Source: Azospirillum sp. TSH100 (GTDB taxonomy: Bacteria > Pseudomonadota > Alphaproteobacteria > Azospirillales > Azospirillaceae). From it: 64,000 bases of DNA. The translations under genes and the position numbers were made by a program. The notes beneath the pieces were generated by a model. It was not told the origin of the DNA and did no database searches. It was given only the letters and a program-made list of their open reading frames with translations. Shown piece by piece: positions 37,595-46,602 of the stretch; position 1 is the stretch's first letter; each line of letters starts with the position of its first letter. The DNA lies in the NCBI RefSeq assembly GCF_004923295.1, contig NZ_CP039634.1, forward strand, positions 1,330,001 through 1,394,000. The letters are read 5' to 3'.

Positions 37595-38254
37595 ATGACC
37601 GCAGTGGGGATGACCGCACCGGAAGGGATCCGTCCCTCGCCGCCAGCCGGCCGCACCGTGCCCTGTGGCGCCCGGTTCCGGGCTGCCGTGCTGGCGCTTG
37701 CCGCCGCGCGTGGCATCGGGGTGCCGATGCTCGTGGCGGCCGCCCTGCTGCTGGTGCCGGAGGGGGCCGCCGATCCGGGGGGGCGCGACTCCGACGGGGA
37801 CGCGCTGCTGGAGGTCGGGGAAACCGACGCCGGCGACGACAGGATCCGCGGGGCACTGGCCGCCGCCCTGGCGCTGGCCGATCCCGGCGCCCGCATCCTG
37901 CCGGGCGAGGATGTCCGCAAGCTGGAGGCCGCGGTGGAGACGCTGGGCTATCGCAACAAGACGCTGGCCCATGCGCTGCAACGGCTGTCCTTCCAGCCGC
38001 TCGACGGCCGCATCACACAGGTGCGCGATGCCGCCCAGCTGTTCGGCTTCGTCAATGAATGGTGCTTCGACGAGGATCAGGTGCGGCGGCGCTTTCGTGA
38101 ACTGGCGCCGGTCTATCACCCCGACACCGGCATCGTCGCCTGCCGGGAGCGCATGGGCCAGCTGATCGACGCCCGCAATCTGCTGGTCCACCATGTCCGC
38201 AGTGTCTACGGTTCCGGCGACTGGATGGCGCGGCGCGGCGGGCCTTCCGCTTAG
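37595..38254 (+). CDS. J-domain-like protein with C-terminal HPD motif
   Basis: The 219-residue protein has a hydrophobic stretch at about 27-58 (AVLALAAARGIGVPMLVAAALLL), an acidic linker, helices about 90-150, and a C-terminal segment DQVRRRFRELAPVYHPDTG followed by ERMGQLIDARNLLVHH. The RRRFRELAPVYHPD pattern matches helix II and the HPD loop of J-domains, and the last helix matches helix III. J-domains usually sit at the N-terminus, so this position is unusual. A GTG at 37580 is an alternative start. It is convergent with the pentapeptide gene. Confidence 0.55.
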   Translation: MTAVGMTAPEGIRPSPPAGRTVPCGARFRAAVLALAAARGIGVPMLVAAALLLVPEGAADPGGRDSDGDALLEVGETDAGDDRIRGALAAALALADPGARILPGEDVRKLEAAVETLGYRNKTLAHALQRLSFQPLDGRITQVRDAAQLFGFVNEWCFDEDQVRRRFRELAPVYHPDTGIVACRERMGQLIDARNLLVHHVRSVYGSGDWMARRGGPSA

Positions 38255-38276
38255 CTCGGCAATTCAACCGGCCATC

Positions 38277-39629
38277 TCAGACGGCCAGCCCGATCGCCTC
38301 CTCGACGATCGCCTGATCCATCGTGGCGCCGTCCAGCAGCGCTCCGGTCAGATCGGCGCCGGTCAGGTCGGCCTCGCTGAGGTCGGCGCCGGTCAGGTCT
38401 GCACCGGCCAGATTGGCGCCGGAAAGGTTGGCCTTGCGCAGATCCGCCTTGCACAGCAGTGCCATGCCCAGCCGGGCCCGCTGAAGGTTGGCGCGCCAGA
38501 CATGGCCGCTCATGGTCTGGATATGGACGGGACCGAGCTGGGCGCCCGTCAGGTTGGCGCCGGTCAGGGTGGCGCGTTCGAAATTGACGCCACGCAGATC
38601 GGCCTTAGACAGGTCGGCCTTGCGCAGGTCCGCCAGCGACATGTCGGCGATCGCCATGGCGGCACCTGACAGGTTGGCGCCGCGCAACGCGATGCATTGC
38701 AGGATCGCCGCCGACAGGTTGATGCCGTCCAGCTTGCGTCCCGACAGGTCCAGCGCCGACAGGTCGGCGCGCTTGCCGGTCTTGCCGCCGCTGTCGATCC
38801 AGGTCAGATGCTCCATCAGCATCTCGCGCAGGTCGTCCTCCGGATTCTCCAGCGTCTTGGCCAGCACCGCCGCCTGGAGGTTGGGAGAGCGCATCTGTGC
38901 CGCGTCCAGGATGGCGCCGATCAGGGTGGCGCCGCTGAAATTGGTGCGGTTGATGGCGCAGCCGGTCATGACCGCCCCGGACAGGCGGGCGCCGGACAGG
39001 TTCGCCTCCGTCAGGTCGGCGTCGGTCAGATCGCAGCCGGTCAGGTTGGACCCGGTCAGGTTGGCCCGCATGAACTTGGTGCCGCGCAGGATGGCGTCGG
39101 TCAGGTCGGTCTGCATGACGAAGGCGTTGGCGACCTTGGCCCGCGACAGGTCGGCACCACGGATCGTCGCCGCCGTCAACTCCGACGTCAGGACCGAGTC
39201 CTCGTAATCATGGGCGTACATCTCGCCGCTGGAATCGTAATGCAGCAGCGTGCCGTCGCGCAGATCGACCTCCACCAGCGTCGCCTCGCTCAGCACCGCG
39301 CCGCGCAGGCAGGCGCCGCGCAGGTCGGCCCGGCGCAGGTCGGCCTTCTCCAGATTGGCAAGGCGCAGGTCAGCGGCATAGAGGTTGGCGTTGGCGAGGT
39401 TGGCGCCGGTCAGCCGGGCGCTGAACAGCTTGGCCCCCGACAGGTCGGCGTCGGACAGGTCGATGCCGGAGAGGTCGAGATGCGACAGGTCGCGCATCTT
39501 CAGGTTGGCGCGCACGCCGCCGGGCTGACTCTTTCGGAACGCCTGGTGCCGCAACAGGATCGCATTCAGCTGGCTCTGGGTCAGCTTGGTGCGCGGACTG
39601 TTGGAGCCAAAGCCCTGGGCGGACGACAT
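38277..39629 (-). CDS. long pentapeptide-repeat protein
   Basis: The 450-residue protein consists of A(D/N)LxX pentapeptides in two arrays. The first (about 45-270) starts SHLDLSGIDLSDADLSGAKL. It is separated from the second (about 310-450) by a linker rich in acidic residues, KTLENPEDDLREMLMEHL. The arrays should fold as right-handed quadrilateral beta-helices. Qnr/MfpA-type DNA mimics are half this length. There is no signal peptide and the N-terminus is basic. Start 39629 (MSSAQG) fits AGAAGG-like bases 10 before it, with an ATG at 39638 as alternative. The function is unknown. Confidence 0.85.
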   Translation of the reverse strand: MSSAQGFGSNSPRTKLTQSQLNAILLRHQAFRKSQPGGVRANLKMRDLSHLDLSGIDLSDADLSGAKLFSARLTGANLANANLYAADLRLANLEKADLRRADLRGACLRGAVLSEATLVEVDLRDGTLLHYDSSGEMYAHDYEDSVLTSELTAATIRGADLSRAKVANAFVMQTDLTDAILRGTKFMRANLTGSNLTGCDLTDADLTEANLSGARLSGAVMTGCAINRTNFSGATLIGAILDAAQMRSPNLQAAVLAKTLENPEDDLREMLMEHLTWIDSGGKTGKRADLSALDLSGRKLDGINLSAAILQCIALRGANLSGAAMAIADMSLADLRKADLSKADLRGVNFERATLTGANLTGAQLGPVHIQTMSGHVWRANLQRARLGMALLCKADLRKANLSGANLAGADLTGADLSEADLTGADLTGALLDGATMDQAIVEEAIGLAV

Positions 39630-39962
39630 CGCCGGCATACCTTCTCTATTTGGAAACCCATAATCCGAAAGAGTCGCCAAAAATTGGTTAAGCAGTGACG
39701 GTTTGTGACAAGGTTGCGACCGATAACCGTGGACGGACAAGGCAGACCTTCGGCCGGTCGGAAAATGCCGCTTGCGATGGTTGACTCATCCTGCCGGCTT
39801 CTCTATGGTCCGCCGACCTGTCTTCCGCAAAGCCGATAGACCGGGTACCCCGGCCCGACGCCGGGTATCTCCGCCAGTCCGCGATATTCGCGCACTGGCG
39901 CTTTCGTGCTTGTGCGGGTGGCGGCCCTGACGCTGGACCCGGAACTGGGGAACGAGTATCGC
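39630..39962. other. divergent leader region with ffh leader hairpin
   Basis: The 330 bases between the pentapeptide gene and ffh contain the ffh promoter and a 5' leader of about 145 bases. The hairpin CGCCAGTCCGCGA (39872-39884)/TCGCGCACTGGCG (39888-39900) has one mismatch, and is followed by CTTTCG. It could pause or attenuate transcription. Confidence 0.5.
39781..39809 (+). promoter_or_regulatory. ffh promoter (TTGACT-17-TATGGT)
   Basis: TTGACT (39781-39786) and TATGGT (39804-39809) are 17 bases apart. It would drive the ffh-rpsP-rimM-trmD-rplS operon with a leader of about 145 bases. Confidence 0.7.
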
Positions 39963-41348
39963 ATGTTCGAAGGCCTGACCGGACGCCTGGGCGACATCTT
40001 CGACAAGCTGCGCCGTCGTGGTGCGCTGAGCGAGGAGGATGTCTCCGCTGCACTGCGCGAAGTTCGCGTGGCGTTGCTGGAGGCTGACGTCGCCCTGCCC
40101 GTCGTCAAGCAGTTCGTCACCCAGGTGAAGGAACGGGCCGTCGGGCAGGAGGTGCTGAAGTCGGTCACCCCCGGCCAGCAGGTCATCAAGATCGTCCACG
40201 ACAACCTCGTGGAGATGCTGGGCGAAGGCTCCGAGATCAACCTGAACGCCGCCGCCCCGGTGCCGATCCTGATGGTCGGCCTGCAGGGCTCGGGCAAGAC
40301 CACCAGCACCGCCAAGATCGCGCTGCGCCTGAAGACGAAGGACCGCAAGAAGGTCCTGATGGCCTCGCTGGACGTCCGCCGTCCGGCCGCCCAGGAGCAG
40401 CTGAAGGTTCTCGGCGAGCAGACCGGCGTCGCCACCCTGCCGATCGTGCCGGGCCAGGACCCGGTCGCCATCGCCAGGCGCGCCATCGAGACCGGCCGTC
40501 TCGAAGGCTACGACGTCGTCATGCTCGACACCGCCGGCCGCCTCGCCATCGACGAGGAGCTGATGGCGGAGGTCGCGGCGGTCCGCGACGCGACCAGGCC
40601 GGTGGAAACGCTGCTGGTCGCCGACGCGATGACTGGCCAGGACGCTGTCACCGTCGCCACCAACTTCAACGACAAGGTCGGTATCACCGGCATCGTGCTG
40701 ACCCGCATCGACGGCGACGCGCGCGGCGGTGCCGCCCTGTCGATGCGCCAGATCACCGGCAAGCCGATCAAGCTGCTGGGCGTCGGCGAGAAGATCGACG
40801 CGCTGGAGCCCTTCCACCCCGACCGCATCGCCGGCCGTATCCTCGGCATGGGCGACGTGGTGTCGCTGGTGGAGAAGGCCGTCGAGACCATCGACAAGGA
40901 CGAGGCCGAAAAGCTCGCCCGCAAGATGGAGAAGGGCCAGGGCTTCGACCTCGACGATATGGCGATGCAGCTGAAGCAGCTCCGCAAGATGGGCGGCATG
41001 TCCGGCCTGATGGGGATGCTGCCGGGCATCGGCAAGATCAAGGACCAGCTGAAGGACGCCAACGTCGACGACGGGATGATCAAGCGCCAGGAGGCGATCA
41101 TCTCCTCGATGACCAAGGCGGAACGCAAGAACCCCGACATCATCAAGGCTTCGCGCCGCAAGCGCATCGCCGCCGGTTCCGGCACTTCGGTGCAGGAGGT
41201 CAACAAGCTGCTGAAGCAGTTCGAGACCATGCGCGGAATGATGAAGCAGGTGCAGAAGCTTGGGAAGAAGGGGATGCTGCGCGGCGGCCTCGGAAACCTG
41301 CTGCCGAAGGGACTCGGCGGCTTTGGCGGTAAGGGGCCTTTCGGCTGA
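39963..41348 (+). CDS. ffh: signal recognition particle protein
   Basis: The 461-residue SRP54 GTPase binds signal sequences and 4.5S RNA and hands nascent membrane proteins to FtsY. The N helical domain (1-90) is followed by the G domain with GLQGSGKTTS (107-116), DTAGR, RIDGDARGG and the M domain rich in methionine (about 300-461: KMGGMSGLMGMLPG, then the RNA-binding SRRKRIAAGSG). The C-terminal GGKGPFG-type tail is glycine-rich. ATG 39963 starts MFEGLTGRL as in the family. It heads the operon with rpsP, rimM, trmD and rplS. Confidence 0.96.
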   Translation: MFEGLTGRLGDIFDKLRRRGALSEEDVSAALREVRVALLEADVALPVVKQFVTQVKERAVGQEVLKSVTPGQQVIKIVHDNLVEMLGEGSEINLNAAAPVPILMVGLQGSGKTTSTAKIALRLKTKDRKKVLMASLDVRRPAAQEQLKVLGEQTGVATLPIVPGQDPVAIARRAIETGRLEGYDVVMLDTAGRLAIDEELMAEVAAVRDATRPVETLLVADAMTGQDAVTVATNFNDKVGITGIVLTRIDGDARGGAALSMRQITGKPIKLLGVGEKIDALEPFHPDRIAGRILGMGDVVSLVEKAVETIDKDEAEKLARKMEKGQGFDLDDMAMQLKQLRKMGGMSGLMGMLPGIGKIKDQLKDANVDDGMIKRQEAIISSMTKAERKNPDIIKASRRKRIAAGSGTSVQEVNKLLKQFETMRGMMKQVQKLGKKGMLRGGLGNLLPKGLGGFGGKGPFG

Positions 41349-41409
41349 CCTGACCGCCTCTCGAAATCACCTGATACCTGTTTGACTTGAGAAGAGAAAG
41401 TTTCGACCA

Positions 41410-41766
41410 ATGGCTCTGAAGATTCGTCTGGCTCGCGGTGGTGCGAAGAAGCGTCCGTTCTACTCGATCGTCATCGCGGACGCCCGCAGCCCGCGTGACG
41501 GCCGCTTCATCGAGAAGATCGGCACCTACAACCCGATGCTGCCGCGCGAGCATGAGCAGCGCATCATCCTGAACGCCGAGCGCGCCAAGCATTGGCTGTC
41601 GGTCGGCGCCCAGCCGACGGACCGCGTGGTCCTCTTCCTGGCCAATGCCGGCCTGGTCGAGAAGCCCGCTGTCCGCGAGACCCCGAAGAAGTCGGCTCCG
41701 AAGGCCAAGGCGCAGGAGCGTCTGAAGGCCGAGGCCGCCGCTGCCGCTGCCGCCGCTGAAGCCTAA
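41410..41766 (+). CDS. rpsP: 30S ribosomal protein S16
   Basis: The 118-residue protein has the S16 core [21 protein letters not shown] and the conserved segment [13 protein letters not shown] lysine/alanine-rich tail extends about 35 residues beyond the core, as in other alphaproteobacteria. It is 61 bases after ffh. Confidence 0.96.
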   Translation: MALKIRLARGGAKKRPFYSIVIADARSPRDGRFIEKIGTYNPMLPREHEQRIILNAERAKHWLSVGAQPTDRVVLFLANAGLVEKPAVRETPKKSAPKAKAQERLKAEAAAAAAAAEA

Positions 41767-41808
41767 GGTCCGGGTTGAGGTCGTGACGACGTGCCGGGTG
41801 CTCCTTCG

Positions 41809-42387
41809 ATGACCGCCAAAATCTGTGTCGGCCAGTTCGCGGGATCGCACGGCGTGCGGGGGCTGGTGAAGCTGCGCAGCTTCACCGCCGAACCCGCCGA
41901 CATCATGACCTATGGCCCGCTGTCGGACGAAGCCGGCGCCCGCCGGTTCACGGTGACGCTCCAGGGCATGGTCAAGGACAACTTCCTGGCCAAGGTCGAT
42001 GGAGTGACCAGCCGCGAACAGGCGCAGGCCCTGGCAGGTGTGCGGCTGTATGTCGACCGCGGCGCCCTGCCGGCGACGGAGGACGAGGACGAGTTCTACC
42101 ATGCCGACCTGATCGGCCTGCGTGCGGAACTCGCCGACGGAACCGTCTACGGCACGGTGAAGGCGATATACGACTTCGGGGCCGGAGACGTGCTGGAGGT
42201 CAGGACCGCCGGTGGGCCGCTGGAGATGCTTCCCTTCTCCAAGGCCTGCGTGCCGGTTGTCGATGTCAAGGGCGGCCGCATCGTCGTCGATCTTCCGTCC
42301 GTGATCGAAGCCCGCGAGGGCTCCGGTGACGAGGACGGGGACGAGAGGGAAGAGGGCGGGGACCGACGCGGGGAGGAGGGGCCGTGA
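41809..42387 (+). CDS. rimM: ribosome maturation factor RimM
   Basis: The 192-residue protein has the RimM barrel ([18 protein letters not shown]) and PRC-barrel ([31 protein letters not shown]). It aids 30S head maturation and binds S19. An acidic/glycine tail of about 25 residues follows. A GTG at 41791 is an alternative start. The stop overlaps the GTG start of trmD by four bases. Confidence 0.93.
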   Translation: MTAKICVGQFAGSHGVRGLVKLRSFTAEPADIMTYGPLSDEAGARRFTVTLQGMVKDNFLAKVDGVTSREQAQALAGVRLYVDRGALPATEDEDEFYHADLIGLRAELADGTVYGTVKAIYDFGAGDVLEVRTAGGPLEMLPFSKACVPVVDVKGGRIVVDLPSVIEAREGSGDEDGDEREEGGDRRGEEGP

Positions 42388-43193
42388 ATCACGGCGCCGA
42401 CGGTCCGCGGGTCTGGACGGCCAAGGTTCTGACGCTGTTCCCGGAAATGTTTCCGGGGCCGCTCGGCCACTCGCTGGCCGGCAAGGCGTTGGAAAATGGA
42501 GTCTGGGCGCTGGAATCGGTGGACATTCGCTCGTTCGCGCGCGATAAACACCGCTCCGTCGACGACACCCCCTTCGGCGGAGGGGCCGGCATGGTCATGC
42601 GGCCCGATGTGCTGGACGCGGCTTTGACCGCGACGGCGGGACCTGTGGGGGCACCGGGACGCGGCCGGGCGATCTATCTGTCGCCTCGCGGACGGGTGCT
42701 GGACCAGGAACTGGTCAAGGAGTTGGCCGCCACCCCGGTGGTGACGCTGCTCTGCGGCCGGTACGAAGGGGTGGACCAGCGGGTCCTCGATGCGCACGGC
42801 CTCGAAGAGGTCAGCCTCGGGGATTTCGTGCTGTCCGGCGGGGAACTCGCCGCGCTCAGCCTGATGGATGCCGTGGTGCGCTTGCTCCCCGGTGTCATGG
42901 GCAACGTGGAGACGGCGGGCGAAGAGAGTTTCGAACGGGGGTTGCTCGAATACCCCCACTACACCCGGCCGGCGGTCTGGGCCGATGGGCAGGGTGTGGA
43001 GCGCGCGGTGCCGGAGGTTCTGCTCTCCGGTCACCATGGAAAGGTCAAGGCCTGGCGGCTGGCCGAGGCGGAGAAGATCACGGAGGCCCGACGGCCGGAC
43101 CTGTGGTCGCTCTACCAGGCAAGCCGTCCGGCAGAAACTGTTACGAACAAGGGTCGACGGCAGGCTCGCCGGCGCGACCCGAAACCGGAGTGA
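42384..43193 (+). CDS. trmD: tRNA (guanine-37-N1)-methyltransferase
   Basis: The 269-residue SPOUT-fold enzyme methylates G37 next to the anticodon to prevent frameshifting. The trefoil knot shows [25 protein letters not shown] and the catalytic D of [11 protein letters not shown]. The N-terminus [15 protein letters not shown] is conserved. A basic tail ends the protein. The GTG start overlaps the rimM stop. Confidence 0.95.
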   Translation: MNHGADGPRVWTAKVLTLFPEMFPGPLGHSLAGKALENGVWALESVDIRSFARDKHRSVDDTPFGGGAGMVMRPDVLDAALTATAGPVGAPGRGRAIYLSPRGRVLDQELVKELAATPVVTLLCGRYEGVDQRVLDAHGLEEVSLGDFVLSGGELAALSLMDAVVRLLPGVMGNVETAGEESFERGLLEYPHYTRPAVWADGQGVERAVPEVLLSGHHGKVKAWRLAEAEKITEARRPDLWSLYQASRPAETVTNKGRRQARRRDPKPE

Positions 43194-43234
43194 CGGTCCG
43201 CCGCGAGGCGCGCCGATAGAAAAGGGGTAGTGCT

Positions 43235-43630
43235 ATGAACCTGTTGCAGCAGCTCGAGCAGGAGCAGATCGAGAAGGCCCTCGGTGGCAAGACGATCCCG
43301 GAGTTCTCCTCGGGCGATACCGTCCGCGTGAACGTGAAGGTCGTCGAAGGCACGCGCGAGCGCGTCCAGGCCTATGAGGGCGTCGTGATCGCCCGCAAGA
43401 ACGCCGGGCTGAACAGCTCCTTCACCGTTCGCAAGATCAGCTACGGCGAGGGCGTGGAGCGCGTGTTCCCGCTGTACTCCCCGCGCATCGACTCGATCGA
43501 GCTGGTCCGCAAGGGCGCCGTCCGTCGCGCCAAGCTGTACTATCTGCGCGATCTGCGCGGCAAGGCCGCCCGCATCGCCGAGCGCACCACCGGCCGCGGC
43601 ATGGTCAACGGCCGCCGGGCTGCCGAGTAA
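43235..43630 (+). CDS. rplS: 50S ribosomal protein L19
   Basis: The 131-residue protein has the L19 features [31 protein letters not shown] and [11 protein letters not shown]. It sits at the 30S-50S interface. It ends the SRP-rRNA maturation operon, 41 bases after trmD, and is followed by a terminator. Confidence 0.96.
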   Translation: MNLLQQLEQEQIEKALGGKTIPEFSSGDTVRVNVKVVEGTRERVQAYEGVVIARKNAGLNSSFTVRKISYGEGVERVFPLYSPRIDSIELVRKGAVRRAKLYYLRDLRGKAARIAERTTGRGMVNGRRAAE

Positions 43631-43666
43631 GGCACCTACCGGTTCGGTCCAGGTTCATAGGTTCGG

Positions 43667-43695
43667 CGCCCGGCCACCCGGCCGGGCGTCTTCTT
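43667..43695 (+). terminator. terminator after rplS
   Basis: CGCCCGGC and GCCGGGCG form an eight-pair stem with a six-base loop, followed by TCTTCTT. It separates the rplS operon from rpmH. Confidence 0.65.
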
Positions 43696-43731
43696 CCCGT
43701 CACCATCAGCAAAGCTTAAGGAGTAGGCGCC

Positions 43732-43866
43732 ATGAAGCGCACGTTCCAGCCGTCCAAAATCGTGCGTAAGCGTCGTCATGGCTTCCGCGCCCGTATGGCC
43801 ACCGTCGGCGGCCGCAAGGTGATCGCCCGCCGCCGCTCCCGCGGCCGCAAGGTTCTGAGCGCCTGA
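43732..43866 (+). CDS. rpmH: 50S ribosomal protein L34
   Basis: The 44-residue basic protein begins [18 protein letters not shown] and ends KVLSA. AAGGAG precedes the ATG by nine bases. It starts the rpmH-rnpA-yidD-yidC block. Confidence 0.97.
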   Translation: MKRTFQPSKIVRKRRHGFRARMATVGGRKVIARRRSRGRKVLSA

Positions 43867-43874
43867 TCCCCGCG

Positions 43875-44261
43875 ATGGCGGCGCCGGGCCACGAGGTCGG
43901 GCGCCTGATGCGGCGGCCGGAATTTCTGGCCGTGGCCGGGACACGGCGCAAGCATGTGGCTCCCGGCCTGATCCTCCAGGTGCGCCGGCACGACGACAGG
44001 CAGCGGCCCGCCGAAGGCGGTCCGCCCATCCGTCTGGGTTTGACGGCGAGCCGCAAGGTCGGCAACGCGGTGGTGCGCAATCGCGCCCGCCGCCGTTTGC
44101 GTGAGGCTGCGCGGCAGATTCTGACCGTTCATGCGGCGCCCGGCCACGATTTCGTGCTGGTCGCCCGCGGCGACACGGCCGAGCGGCCGTGGACCGACCT
44201 GCTCGGCGACCTGACCGCCGGGCTGAAGCGCCTCGGCCTGTGGCGCGAGGCGGAAGGGTAG
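43875..44261 (+). CDS. rnpA: ribonuclease P protein component
   Basis: The 128-residue cofactor of the RNase P ribozyme matures tRNA 5' ends. The RNR signature is ASRKVGNAVVRNRARRRLREA (the RNRAR part binds RNA). It begins 8 bases after rpmH, the usual overlap-like spacing. Confidence 0.94.
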   Translation: MAAPGHEVGRLMRRPEFLAVAGTRRKHVAPGLILQVRRHDDRQRPAEGGPPIRLGLTASRKVGNAVVRNRARRRLREAARQILTVHAAPGHDFVLVARGDTAERPWTDLLGDLTAGLKRLGLWREAEG

Positions 44262-44276
44262 GAGGTCCGCGACGTC

Positions 44277-44606
44277 ATGTTTCGCATCGCCGGCCTCAGC
44301 CCGCTCGCGCACCTGCTCCGCGCCCTCGTCTATCTCTATCGCTGGACCTTGTCGCCCTTCGTGGGCTGGCAGTGCCGTTTCCAGCCGACCTGCTCCTGCT
44401 ACGCCATCGAATCACTGGAAAAGCATGGGGCCATCCGGGGGGGATGGCTGACCGTGCGCCGGCTCGGGCGTTGCCATCCCTGGGGTGGGTCCGGCTGGGA
44501 TCCCGTGCCCGATCCCGGACCGCGGCAGGCGCGCAAGGCGCCGCATCGCTGCGGTCTGCCGGAAAATGGGCATGCGGCGGTTGCCCAGCCCGGCGAAAAC
44601 CCGTAA
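44277..44606 (+). CDS. yidD: membrane protein insertion efficiency factor YidD
   Basis: The 109-residue protein has the YidD features [20 protein letters not shown] and [17 protein letters not shown], with an amphipathic helix and several cysteines. It assists YidC-dependent insertion. Its C-terminal tail is unusually long and unconserved. Confidence 0.92.
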   Translation: MFRIAGLSPLAHLLRALVYLYRWTLSPFVGWQCRFQPTCSCYAIESLEKHGAIRGGWLTVRRLGRCHPWGGSGWDPVPDPGPRQARKAPHRCGLPENGHAAVAQPGENP

Positions 44607-44661
44607 CAAGGCCGCGCACACGCCGCCCTTCTTCCAAAGGCCCCACGGCAACCGGGACGCC

Positions 44662-46389
44662 ATGACCGACCAACGCAACCTCATCATCGCGATTGCCCTG
44701 TCGATCGCCATCCTTCTGGGCTTCCAGTACTTTTACGAGAAGCCGCGGGTGGAGCAGCAGAAGCAACTCGCCGCCCAGCAGGCCGCGCAGACGGAGCAGT
44801 CGGTGCCGGTGCCGGCCCCCGGCGTGCCCGCCCAGCAGCCCCCCGCCACGGCTGAGGTCGCGAAGGAGCGCCCCGTCCTGCTCGCCGAGCAGCTGGCGGC
44901 CGGCACCCGCGTGAAGATCGACACGCCGGCCCTGCACGGCTCGGTCAACCTCGTCGGCGGCCGAATCGACGACCTGACGCTTGCCCAGTACCACGAGACC
45001 CCGGACCCCAAGAGCCCGGAGATCGTGCTGCTGGCTCCGGCCGGTACGCCCGCCGCCTATTACGCCGAGTTCGGCTGGGTTCCGCAGGGTGCCGGCATCG
45101 CCGCCCCGACCGCGACCACCCGCTGGACCGCCGATGGCGCCGCCCTGACCCCGGAAAAGCCGCTGACCCTGAGCTGGGACAACGGCCAGGGACTGGTGTT
45201 TGAGCGCAAGATCGCGGTCGATCCGGACTTCATGTTCACGGTGACGCAGACCGTGCGCAACACCGGCGCCGTCCCGGTCACCTTGCTGCCCTACAGCCTG
45301 GTGTCGCGCAGCGGCACGCCGCACACCTCGGGCTACTACATCCTTCATGAAGGCCCGCTCGGCGTCTTCAACGGCTCGCTGACCGAAGAGAAGTACGACG
45401 ACGTCCGCAAGGCCGGCTCGATCGCCAAGGAGACCACCGGCGGCTGGGTCGGCATCACCGACAAGTACTGGCTGGTGTCGCTGGTGCCCGACCCGAACGA
45501 GAAGGTCACCGCGCGCTTCCTCTACAACCAGGTCGCCAACACCGACCGCTACCAGACCGATACCATGGGTGCGCCGGTCACGGTGGCGCCGGGCGCCTCG
45601 GCCGAGAACACCGGCCGCCTGTTTGCCGGTGCCAAGCAGGTGAAGCTGCTGGACAGCTACTCCGAGAAGCTGAACATCAAGAACTTCGACCTCGCGATCG
45701 ATTTCGGCTGGTTCTACTTCCTGACCAAGCCCTTCTTCTACGCGCTGGATTTCCTGGGCCGCATCATCGGCAACTTCGGCATCGCCATCCTGGTGCTGAC
45801 CGTCTGCGTCAAGGCCGTCTTCTTCCCGCTCGCCAACAAGTCCTATCAGGCAATGAGCAAGATGAAGGCCCTGCAGCCCAAGATGCAGGAGCTGCGCGAG
45901 AAGTTCAGCGACGATCAGGCGCGCATGAACCAGGAGCTGATGGCGCTGTACAAGCGCGAGAAGGTCTCGCCGGTGTCGGGCTGCCTGCCGATCCTGATCC
46001 AGATCCCGGTGTTCTTCTCGCTCTACAAGGTGCTGTTCGTGACCATCGAGATGCGGCATGCGCCGTTCTTCGGCTGGATCCACGATCTGTCCTCGCCCGA
46101 TCCGACGACCATCTTCAACCTGTTCGGCCTGATCCCCTGGGACCCGCCCGCCATGCTGCATCTCGGCCTGTGGCCGCTGATCATGGGCGTGACGATGTGG
46201 TTCCAGCAGAAGATGAACCCGGCACCGCCCGACCCGGTCCAGGCGAAGGTGTTCCAGTTCCTGCCCATCGTCTTCACCTTCATGCTCGCCGGCTTCCCGG
46301 CCGGTCTGGTGATCTACTGGGCCTGGAACAACACGCTGTCGGTCCTCCAGCAGTGGACCATCATGAAGCGCATGGGCGTGAAGGCCTGA
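44662..46389 (+). CDS. yidC: membrane protein insertase YidC
   Basis: The 575-residue inner-membrane insertase has a first transmembrane helix (about 7-25), a periplasmic beta-supersandwich domain (about 80-340) and five C-terminal helices. The conserved hydrophilic groove lies in the segment FPLANKSYQAMSKMKALQPK and in the loops after it, and the second helix pair ends with YKREKVSPVSGCLPILIQIP. It is preceded by yidD with 55 bases between. It works with SecYEG and alone on small membrane proteins. Confidence 0.96.
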   Translation: MTDQRNLIIAIALSIAILLGFQYFYEKPRVEQQKQLAAQQAAQTEQSVPVPAPGVPAQQPPATAEVAKERPVLLAEQLAAGTRVKIDTPALHGSVNLVGGRIDDLTLAQYHETPDPKSPEIVLLAPAGTPAAYYAEFGWVPQGAGIAAPTATTRWTADGAALTPEKPLTLSWDNGQGLVFERKIAVDPDFMFTVTQTVRNTGAVPVTLLPYSLVSRSGTPHTSGYYILHEGPLGVFNGSLTEEKYDDVRKAGSIAKETTGGWVGITDKYWLVSLVPDPNEKVTARFLYNQVANTDRYQTDTMGAPVTVAPGASAENTGRLFAGAKQVKLLDSYSEKLNIKNFDLAIDFGWFYFLTKPFFYALDFLGRIIGNFGIAILVLTVCVKAVFFPLANKSYQAMSKMKALQPKMQELREKFSDDQARMNQELMALYKREKVSPVSGCLPILIQIPVFFSLYKVLFVTIEMRHAPFFGWIHDLSSPDPTTIFNLFGLIPWDPPAMLHLGLWPLIMGVTMWFQQKMNPAPPDPVQAKVFQFLPIVFTFMLAGFPAGLVIYWAWNNTLSVLQQWTIMKRMGVKA

Positions 46390-46426
46390 TCCGTCAGGTC
46401 CGGAACCCTCTGCCCAATGTCCGAGA

Positions 46427-46478
46427 CATACCGCCGGCAAAGACCCTTGACGGGCCTCTGCCGGCGGTATGTTTTTTA
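46427..46478 (+). terminator. terminator after yidC
   Basis: CATACCGCCGGCA pairs with TGCCGGCGGTATG over 13 positions and the inner GACCC/GGGCC extends the stem, followed by TTTTTT. Confidence 0.9.
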
Positions 46479-46514
46479 TAGCGTCATCCGTTTGTTGAAA
46501 CGGATGACGCTATA
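46477..46514. repeat. perfect 17-bp inverted repeat between yidC and engB
   Basis: TATAGCGTCATCCGTTT (46477-46493) and AAACGGATGACGCTATA (46498-46514) are perfect complements with a four-base loop GTTG. A second imperfect dyad, ATCGGA near 46530 with TCCGAT near 46555, follows. The pair resembles mosaic intergenic elements repeated in alphaproteobacterial genomes, from memory and not checked. Confidence 0.85.
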
Positions 46515-46602
46515 AGCCTTTGTTTGACGATCGGATTCACGCTTCAAATCGTGTCCGATTTTTCGCGATCCGATCTAGCCGACCCAAACGAGAGCGTCCG
46601 CC

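Noticed and set aside
38277..39629. Repetitive DNA taken as a CRISPR array
   Set aside because: The repeats are short, coding and without spacers; they encode pentapeptides.
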